This document shows, in pieces, positions 1-5,077 of a stretch of DNA of 5,077 bases (the first letter of the stretch is position 1; each line of letters opens with the position of its first letter). A model generated the notes under the pieces. It was not told the origin of the DNA and made no database searches. It saw only the letters and a list, made by a program, of their open reading frames with translations. The DNA comes from Gemmatimonadaceae bacterium (GTDB lineage Bacteria; Gemmatimonadota; Gemmatimonadetes; Gemmatimonadales; Gemmatimonadaceae): the NCBI GenBank assembly GCA_013820975.1, contig JACDHQ010000210.1:1-5077 (forward strand). Reading direction: 5' to 3'. The position numbers and the translations under genes are program-made.

Positions 1-1
1 G

Positions 2-1846
2 GCGCTGCCTGAAGCGGTCCGGACAGACGAGAAGCGGTTGCAGCAGGTCGTCCTCAATCTGCTTTCCAACGCATTCAAATTCACGGCCGAAGGCCGCGTT
101 GTCCTCGAACTGACGCGGGCGAAGTCCGGCAATGGGCGGGGTGAAGCGGCCGATGAATCGGGCGGCGCGCTGGCGATTTCGGTCATCGATACCGGCATCG
201 GCATTCCCGAAGACAAGCAGAAGCTGATTTTCGAGGCGTTCCAGCAGGCCGACGGAACGACGAGCCGCCGCTTCGGCGGCACCGGCCTCGGCCTCTCGAT
301 CAGCCGCGAGATCGCCCGCCTGCTCGGCGGCGAGATCCGGGTGGAGAGCACGCCGGAAGCGGGCAGCACGTTCACGCTCTTCCTGCCCGCGAAGTATACG
401 GAAGTCGAGCAGGCGGAGGACCTTCCGGGCTCGGCCGCCGCACGGGCCGACCGGCGCCGCCGGCTGGCTGTCGCACGGGGCGGGGCGACGCGCACGAGTG
501 GCGAGACACCGCTCATGGATCCGGAACTGCCGACGGCCGATTCGCTCGTGATCAGTGGGGAGTGGCATCACGATCGCAGCGATGACGCTGATGCGGAGAG
601 CTACACCGTGCCGCAGGAGGACCTGCCTCGCCCCGAGGGATTCGACGACGACCGCGACCTCATCGCGCCGGGCGATCGCGTGGTGCTCATCATCGAGAAC
701 GACACCAACTTCGCGAAGATCCTCCTCGACATGGCGCGCGAGAGGGGATTCCGCGGGCTGGCGGCGCTGGAGGGACGCGCCGGGTTGCAGCTCGCGCATG
801 CCTACGAGCCCGACGCCATCACGCTCGACATCGACATGCCCGGCATGGATGGGTGGGAGGTCCTCGACCGCCTCAAGCATCACCCGGCGACGCGGCACAT
901 CCCGGTGCACATCATCACCGGGGTCGCCGAGCGCCAGGAAGGGCTGAAGCAAGGGGCGATCGCCTACCTCGAGAAGCCCGTCTCGCAGGAGGACCTCGAC
1001 CAGTCGTTCACGCGGATCGCCACCTTCATCGACACGCAGGTGAAGCGCCTGCTCGTCGTCGAGGATGACGACACGCAGCGCAACGCGATCGTGGAGCTCG
1101 TTGCCCACGAGGACGTGGAGATCAAGGCCGTCGGCACGGCCGAGGAGGCGCTCCGCGAGCTCGAGGAGAGCCACTACGACTGCATGGTGCTCGACCTCGG
1201 CCTCGCCGAGATCAGCGGCTTCGAGCTGCTGGAGAAGGTGAAGTCCGACCCGGCGCGCCGCGAGCTGCCGATCATCATCTACACCGGTCGCGAGCTGACG
1301 CAGGAGGAGGAGACGATCCTCCGCAAGTATGCGGAGACGATCATCATCAAGGACGTGAAGAGCCCGGAGCGGCTGCTCGACGAGACTGCGCTCTTCCTGC
1401 ATCGCGTGGAGTCGAAGCTGCCGGAGCAGAAGCGCCGGATGCTCGAGCGGCTGCATACCGCCGACGCGGCGTTCGCCGGCAAGCACGTGCTGGTGGTGGA
1501 CGACGACGTGCGCAACATCTATTCGCTCACCAGCATGCTCGAGGACCAGGGGATGACGGTGAGCTTCGCGGAGAACGGCCGCGATGCCATCGAGCAGGTC
1601 GAGGGCAAGAAGGGAATCGACATCGTCCTCATGGACGTGATGATGCCCGAGATGGACGGGTACGAGACCACGCGCGCGATCCGCCAGATCCCGGAGCTGA
1701 AGTCGCTGCCGATCATCGCCCTCACGGCGAAGGCGATGAAGGGCGACCGCGAGAAGTGCATCGCGGCCGGCGCATCGGACTACATCACGAAGCCGGTGGA
1801 CGTGGAGCAGCTCCTGAGCCTGATGCGTGTATGGTTGTACCGCTGA
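2..1846 (+). CDS. Hybrid sensor histidine kinase, C-terminal part (HATPase plus three receiver domains), 5'-truncated
   Basis: This is the C-terminal 614 residues of a hybrid kinase that autophosphorylates on histidine and passes phosphate to its own receivers. The frame is open to the left edge and the first codons already belong to the ATPase domain, so the start, any sensor region and the HisKA histidine lie upstream. The TTG at 38 is an internal leucine codon, not the start. Residues below count from the codon at base 2. HATPase_c is about 12-130, with N-box Asn23, G1 box DTGIGIP (Asp63), F-box IFEAFQQ and G2 box GGTGLGLS (92-99). A charged, Pro/Asp-rich linker (about 131-225) looks disordered. 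Receiver 1 (about 228-340) has Glu232, Asn233, phospho-acceptor Asp276, Thr306 and Lys325. Receiver 2 (about 350-470) has Glu354, Asp355, Asp398, Thr428 and Lys450. Receiver 3 (about 497-613) is fully canonical, with Asp500, Asp501, Asp545, Thr575 and Lys597 before Pro. The protein ends right after receiver 3, with no HPt or DNA-binding output. From memory, similar three-receiver kinases often carry HAMP repeats and GAF domains at the N-terminus; that cannot be checked here. Confidence 0.96.
   Translation, partial: ALPEAVRTDEKRLQQVVLNLLSNAFKFTAEGRVVLELTRAKSGNGRGEAADESGGALAISVIDTGIGIPEDKQKLIFEAFQQADGTTSRRFGGTGLGLSISREIARLLGGEIRVESTPEAGSTFTLFLPAKYTEVEQAEDLPGSAAARADRRRRLAVARGGATRTSGETPLMDPELPTADSLVISGEWHHDRSDDADAESYTVPQEDLPRPEGFDDDRDLIAPGDRVVLIIENDTNFAKILLDMARERGFRGLAALEGRAGLQLAHAYEPDAITLDIDMPGMDGWEVLDRLKHHPATRHIPVHIITGVAERQEGLKQGAIAYLEKPVSQEDLDQSFTRIATFIDTQVKRLLVVEDDDTQRNAIVELVAHEDVEIKAVGTAEEALRELEESHYDCMVLDLGLAEISGFELLEKVKSDPARRELPIIIYTGRELTQEEETILRKYAETIIIKDVKSPERLLDETALFLHRVESKLPEQKRRMLERLHTADAAFAGKHVLVVDDDVRNIYSLTSMLEDQGMTVSFAENGRDAIEQVEGKKGIDIVLMDVMMPEMDGYETTRAIRQIPELKSLPIIALTAKAMKGDREKCIAAGASDYITKPVDVEQLLSLMRVWLYR
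1831..1846 (+). promoter_or_regulatory. 16-base overlap of hybrid kinase end and cheR start
   Basis: The cheR ATG (1831-1833) lies upstream of the kinase TGA (1844-1846), in another frame. Ribosomes ending the kinase could back up to reinitiate at cheR. No strong Shine-Dalgarno sequence is close to the ATG; the nearest GGAG, at 1804-1807, is 23 bases before it. This supports translational coupling and a single transcript. Confidence 0.7.
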
Positions 1847-2712
1847 CGCCCACCCAGGGCGCGCGGGCGCTCTCCGAGGCGCCATCGTCGTACGACACGA
1901 CGCTGGAGCGGCTGGAGGTCGAGCTCCTGCTGGAGGCGATCCATCGCCACTACGGGTTCGACTTCCGCACGTACGCGTATGCCTCGGTGCGGCGCCGGCT
2001 GTGGAAGCGCATCCAGGCCGAAGGGCTGCGGACTGTCTCGGACCTGCAGGCGCAGGTGCTCCACGACCCCGACGTCATGGAGCGGCTGCTGCTCGACCTC
2101 TCGGTCAACGTCACGTCGATGTTCCGGGACCCGCACTTCTACCTTGCGTTCCGCAACGAGGTGCTGCCGCTGATGCGGACGTACCCGTTCATCCGGATCT
2201 GGCACGCCGGGTGTTCGACCGGGGAGGAAGTGTACTCGATGGCCATCCTCCTCGAGGAGGAGGGGCTCTATGATCGGGCGCGCCTCTACGCCACCGACAT
2301 CAACGACGTCGTGCTCCAGCAGGCCCGCAGCGGCATCTTTCCGATCGACCGGATGCAGGAGTACACGGAGAATTACCTGAAAGCGGGCGGGAAACATTCG
2401 TTTTCGCAGTATTACACGGCGAAGTATGGCGGCGCGCTGTTCAGCGCCTCCCTCATGAGGAACGTCGTCTTCGCGCAGCACAACCTCGTCACCGACCGCT
2501 CCTTCGCTGAGTTCAACGTCATCTTCTGTCGCAACGTGCTCATCTATTTCGACAAGTCGCTGCAGCAGCAGGTGCACGGGCTCTTCTACGAGAGCCTCGT
2601 GAACTTCGGTATCCTCGCCCTTGGCGCCAAGGAATCGCTGCGCTTCTCGAAGTATGAGCCTTGCTATGAACGCGTCCATCCGAACGAGAAGATCTACCGG
2701 AAGGTCCGGTGA
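1831..2712 (+). CDS. cheR: CheR-type chemoreceptor glutamate O-methyltransferase
   Basis: This 293-residue protein is of usual CheR length. The family transfers a methyl group from S-adenosylmethionine to glutamate side chains of methyl-accepting signalling proteins in the cytoplasm. The N-terminal helical domain (about 25-100) ends in NVTSMFRD (93-100). Its Arg99 matches the catalytic arginine of the family's TxFFR motif. The SAM-binding Rossmann fold follows: motif I is AGCSTGEE (126-133), the acidic end of strand 2 is ATDIN (Asp156), and the late motif is FCRNVLIYFD (232-241). ATG 1831 is chosen because it gives a normal N-terminus. A GTG further upstream at 1756 would add 25 residues that merely read receiver 3 of the previous gene out of frame. 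The overlap with the upstream kinase is 16 bases. The only purine stretch before the ATG is a GAG about 12 bases away, so translation probably depends on coupling. The segment between the ATDIN and FCRN motifs is where the beta-subdomain that docks receptor tails lies in some CheRs; I cannot tell whether docking is retained. No receptor gene is present beside it, so the substrate is unknown. Confidence 0.95.
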   Translation: MVVPLTPTQGARALSEAPSSYDTTLERLEVELLLEAIHRHYGFDFRTYAYASVRRRLWKRIQAEGLRTVSDLQAQVLHDPDVMERLLLDLSVNVTSMFRDPHFYLAFRNEVLPLMRTYPFIRIWHAGCSTGEEVYSMAILLEEEGLYDRARLYATDINDVVLQQARSGIFPIDRMQEYTENYLKAGGKHSFSQYYTAKYGGALFSASLMRNVVFAQHNLVTDRSFAEFNVIFCRNVLIYFDKSLQQQVHGLFYESLVNFGILALGAKESLRFSKYEPCYERVHPNEKIYRKVR

Positions 2713-2743
2713 GGCGCGTTCGAGTCCGTGCCCGAGTCACTGA
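2713..2743 (+). other. 31-base gap between cheR and cheB
   Basis: This is the only non-coding stretch in the window. It holds no convincing hairpin, T-run or promoter, so it reads as an intra-operon spacer. A GAG at 2734-2736, seven bases before the cheB ATG, is the best but weak ribosome-binding candidate. The hexamer CGAGTC occurs twice (2721-2726 and 2733-2738), which is probably chance at this base composition. Confidence 0.6.
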
Positions 2744-3337
2744 ATGGGTTACCTGTCCGGGATCGTCGTCATCGGCACGTCGTGGGGCGGACTCCGCGCA
2801 CTCAAGGAACTCGTCGGCGCGCTGCCGGAGAGCTATGGAATCCCGATCGTGATCGTGCAGCACCGGCACCGGGACTCGGAAAACATCCTCGCGGGGTTGT
2901 TGCAGGAGTGCACGCCGCTCACCGTCTGCGAGGCGGAGGACAAGCAGCCCATCCTGGCGGGCCACGTGTTCGTGGCGCCGCCGGACTATCACCTGCTGGT
3001 CGAGCACGGGTCGCTCGAGCTGTCCACGGAGGCTCCCGTTCGCTATAGCCGCCCCTCGATCGACGTGACCTTCTCCTCGGCCGCTGACGCATACGGTGAC
3101 CGCGCGGTGGGGGTCGTCCTCACCGGTGCGAACGCCGATGGAGCGCAGGGGCTCGCGCGGATCGTCGCCCGGCGCGGGCTTGGATTCGTCCAGGACCCGG
3201 CCGAGGCGACGAGTCCGACGATGCCTGCAGCCGCAGTCACGGCCGTGCCCGAGGCGCGCGTGATGACCATCGCGGCGATCGCGGCCGCCCTCGGCGAGCT
3301 GCGGGGCGAGCGCGCCATGGCAGGCGACCGGCCATGA
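2744..3337 (+). CDS. cheB: CheB-type protein-glutamate methylesterase, catalytic domain only
   Basis: This 197-residue protein is the C-terminal catalytic domain of CheB standing alone. The family hydrolyses glutamate methyl esters placed by CheR, and many members also deamidate glutamines. The serine-hydrolase triad can be read directly: Ser13 in GTSWGG, His40 in VQHRH, and Asp132 in LTGANADGA. The substrate-cleft segments VAPPDYH (77-83) and RPSIDV (103-108) are also present, as is the MPAAAV segment near the end. Standard chemotaxis CheB is about 350 residues, with an N-terminal receiver that inhibits the esterase until phosphorylated. Here that receiver is absent, and a stop codon lies directly before the ATG in the same frame (TGA at 2741-2743), so no upstream extension is possible. 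Activity must be constitutive or controlled by a partner. The stop overlaps the start of the next kinase, whose first domain is a receiver. The short C-terminal tail after about residue 180 is Ala/Arg-rich and not obviously part of the fold. Confidence 0.95.
   Translation: MGYLSGIVVIGTSWGGLRALKELVGALPESYGIPIVIVQHRHRDSENILAGLLQECTPLTVCEAEDKQPILAGHVFVAPPDYHLLVEHGSLELSTEAPVRYSRPSIDVTFSSAADAYGDRAVGVVLTGANADGAQGLARIVARRGLGFVQDPAEATSPTMPAAAVTAVPEARVMTIAAIAAALGELRGERAMAGDRP
3334..3337 (+). promoter_or_regulatory. ATGA stop-start overlap coupling cheB to the downstream kinase
   Basis: The ATG of the kinase and the TGA of cheB share bases. An AGG at 3322-3324 (within AGGCGA) sits about nine bases before the ATG and could act as a modest ribosome-binding site. 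This arrangement usually means reinitiation by ribosomes finishing the upstream gene, giving linked levels of the two proteins. Confidence 0.8.
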
Positions 3338-5077
3338 GCGGGTCCCGCACGGGCACGCCCGCGAAGCCCGACACGCCGGTGCCCACGCCGCCCCCGCGCG
3401 TCGAGGAGCCGGTCGACATCCTCATCGTCGACGATCGCCCCGAGAACCTGCTGGCGCTCGAGGCGATCCTCGAGCCGCTCGAGCAGCGACTCGTGCGCGC
3501 GCATTCCGGCGAGGAAGCACTGCGCCAGCTGCTGACGCGCGACTTCGCCCTCATCCTCCTCGACGTGCAGATGCCGGGGATGAACGGCTTCGAGTGCGCG
3601 CGCCTCATCAAGGCGCGGGAGCGCTCCAAGTTCATCCCGATCATCTTCCTCACGGCGATCAGCAAGGACGAGGAATACGTCTTCCAGGGGTACGAGGTCG
3701 GCGCCGTCGACTACCTCTTCAAGCCCTTCCAGCCCGACATCCTGCGGTCCAAGGTGTCGGTGTTCGTGGACCTGTACCTCAAGCAGCGCCAGCTCACCGA
3801 GCAGGAGGTCATGCTGCGCGAGGGCCAGCGACAGGAGCTGGAACTGCGCCACATGCGCGAGCTGTGGGTCTCCGAGTCGCGCTTCGCCGACGTCGTGCGG
3901 TCGGCGATGGATGCGATCGTCGTCTTCGAGCGTGACGGCACGATCACGACCTACAACGCCGCGGCCGAGCAGATGTTCGGCGTCGCGACGCGCGACGCGC
4001 TCGGCAGCAACGTGCGACGGTTCTTCCCGAATGATGCCGGCGAGGTCCTCGCCCGGCTGCGTGGCGCGCCGGTGCCCACCGCGACCGATGCCGCACCGGA
4101 TGACAGCGACCCGGCCTCCGTCAACCACGCCGAGACCCTCACGGGACTGCGCGCCGATGGCGAGAGCTTTCCGCTCGAGACGACGGTGTCGTCGCTCGAT
4201 TCCGATGGGCGCCGCACCTTCACGCTGATCGCGCGCGACGTCGGTGAGCGGCACGCGGCCGAGGCGGCGCTGCGCGATCAGGCGATCACGCTCGAGCGCA
4301 CGGCGGGCGAGCTCACGTCGTTGAACGAGGAACTCAGCCGCCGGCAGGAGGACCTCGAGCGTGCGATGACGGCGCGCAGCCGCTTCTACGCCTCGATGAG
4401 CCACGAGCTCCGCACGCCGATCAACGCTATCCTGGGATACAGCACCCTGCTCCTGGAGAACATCTACGGCCCGCTCAACGACAAGCAGGCCGAGGGCATC
4501 ACCCGCACGCACAAGGCGGCGAAGCACCTGCTCGAGCTGGTCAACGACGTGCTCGACCTCTCGAAGATCGAGGCCGGCAAGATCGAGCTGCGCCCGCAGC
4601 CGGTCGTCTTCCCGTCGCTCGTGGACGACCTGTTCGTCACCGTGCGGCCGCTCGCCGACCAGTTCGGCTCGTCGCTCACGCTCGCCTCGCAGGACGAGCC
4701 GCTGCGGATCGTGAGCGATCCACGGCGCATCCGGCAGATCCTCCTCAACCTCCTCTCGAACGCGATCAAGTTCGGCGGCGGCAAGCCGATTCACGTCGCC
4801 ACGATTCCGCGCGACGACGGCGGCGTCGTGGTGGAGGTGGCCGACCAGGGTCCGGGCATCCCACCGGAGGATCATGACAAGATCTTCCAGGAGTTCGTGC
4901 AGCTGGGCCGCACGCAGCTGCAGGAGGGCACGGGCCTCGGGCTGCCCATCTCGCGCCGCCTTGCCGAGATGCTGCAGGGCACCCTCGAGGTGAGGTCCGA
5001 CGTCGGCTCGGGAAGCACCTTCCGCCTCACGCTGCCGGCAACGATCGATGCCCGGACATCCCGCGCGCTGGAGGGGG
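3334..5077 (+). CDS. Sensor histidine kinase with N-terminal receiver (REC-PAS-HisKA-HATPase), 3'-truncated
   Basis: The frame stays open for 581 codons to the right edge. A Pro/Thr-rich leader (1-25) precedes the receiver (about 28-145), which has Asp33, Asp34, phospho-acceptor Asp77 in LLDVQMPGM, Thr107, and Lys130 in LFKPF. A long charged helix, probably coiled coil (about 140-182), leads to a PAS domain (about 184-303; NAAAEQMFG is typical). A second coiled coil (about 305-348) joins the HisKA domain, where His357 lies in SMSHELRTP. Glu358 and Thr361 form the ExxT motif linked to phosphatase activity. HATPase_c (about 435-570) shows N-box Asn476 in NLLSNAIKF, G1 box DQGPGIP (Asp504), F-box IFQEFVQ and G2 box GTGLGLP (532-538). 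There is no signal peptide or membrane segment, so it should be a soluble cytoplasmic kinase gated by receiver phosphorylation, PAS input or both. The last visible strand, FRLTLPA, normally ends the ATPase domain, so the protein may stop soon after the window or continue into further domains. ATG 3334 is preferred over an in-frame GTG at 3379 because of its overlap with cheB. Confidence 0.95.
   Translation, partial: MSGSRTGTPAKPDTPVPTPPPRVEEPVDILIVDDRPENLLALEAILEPLEQRLVRAHSGEEALRQLLTRDFALILLDVQMPGMNGFECARLIKARERSKFIPIIFLTAISKDEEYVFQGYEVGAVDYLFKPFQPDILRSKVSVFVDLYLKQRQLTEQEVMLREGQRQELELRHMRELWVSESRFADVVRSAMDAIVVFERDGTITTYNAAAEQMFGVATRDALGSNVRRFFPNDAGEVLARLRGAPVPTATDAAPDDSDPASVNHAETLTGLRADGESFPLETTVSSLDSDGRRTFTLIARDVGERHAAEAALRDQAITLERTAGELTSLNEELSRRQEDLERAMTARSRFYASMSHELRTPINAILGYSTLLLENIYGPLNDKQAEGITRTHKAAKHLLELVNDVLDLSKIEAGKIELRPQPVVFPSLVDDLFVTVRPLADQFGSSLTLASQDEPLRIVSDPRRIRQILLNLLSNAIKFGGGKPIHVATIPRDDGGVVVEVADQGPGIPPEDHDKIFQEFVQLGRTQLQEGTGLGLPISRRLAEMLQGTLEVRSDVGSGSTFRLTLPATIDARTSRALEG

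Noticed and set aside
38..40. TTG as a start codon for the first kinase
   Set aside because: The frame is open to the left edge and the codons before it encode the conserved lead-in to the N-box, so this is an internal leucine.
1756..1830. Upstream GTG start giving a longer CheR
   Set aside because: The extra 25 residues overlap the conserved end of receiver 3 in another frame and resemble nothing in CheR. ATG 1831 gives a normal length.
1780..2679. 299-codon open frame on the minus strand opposite cheR
   Set aside because: The translation is Arg/Val/Glu/His-rich with no motif, and the plus strand carries a complete CheR. This is a compositional shadow.
2721..2738. Repeated CGAGTC in the cheR-cheB gap as an operator or repeat element
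   Set aside because: It has only two six-base copies in a GC-rich stretch, with no symmetry typical of a regulator site. Chance is sufficient.
2713..2743. Terminator or internal promoter between cheR and cheB
   Set aside because: There is no stable inverted repeat followed by T residues and no -35/-10 pair. The gap is too short and fits an operon spacer.
2728..3048. 106-codon plus-strand frame overlapping the start of cheB
   Set aside because: The product is Arg/Gly/Ala-rich without motifs and is a +1/+2 shadow of cheB, which carries a full catalytic triad.
3043..4875. 610-codon open frame on the minus strand
   Set aside because: It lies opposite the CheB C-terminus and the second kinase, whose motifs are unmistakable. 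Its translation is Arg/Glu/Val/Leu/Ala-rich with no recognisable domain, as expected from the antisense of GC-rich coding DNA.

Overview
The window is a single, tightly packed, plus-strand block of two-component and chemosensory-type signalling genes. It is GC-rich and has no RNA genes, mobile elements, CRISPR array or transposon scars that I can see. Every base except a 31-base gap lies inside a coding region. The organism is probably a high-GC, Gram-negative-like environmental bacterium. Gemmatimonadota, Myxococcota or Pseudomonadota would all fit, but the sequence alone does not settle the phylum.

Layout from left to right. (1) The C-terminal 614 residues of a large hybrid histidine kinase, cut off by the left edge: an ATPase domain, an acidic linker and three receiver domains in series. 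(2) A complete CheR-type SAM-dependent glutamate O-methyltransferase, starting 16 bases inside the end of gene 1. (3) After 31 bases, a complete CheB-type methylesterase made of the catalytic domain only, without the usual N-terminal receiver. (4) A second sensor kinase with receiver, PAS, HisKA and HATPase domains in that order. It starts in an ATGA overlap with cheB and is cut by the right edge, probably close to its natural end.

The two overlaps and the short gap indicate one operon with translational coupling. No promoter or terminator is visible; both should lie outside the window.

Together the genes look like a stand-alone sensory module. Two hybrid kinases contribute four receiver aspartates (three in gene 1, one in gene 4) and at least two kinase cores, and sit with a methylation/demethylation enzyme pair. 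No methyl-accepting receptor, CheA, CheW, DNA-binding output domain or HPt domain is present here. The open question is what CheR and CheB modify: a distant receptor, or the N-terminal sensory part of the upstream kinase, which lies outside the window.
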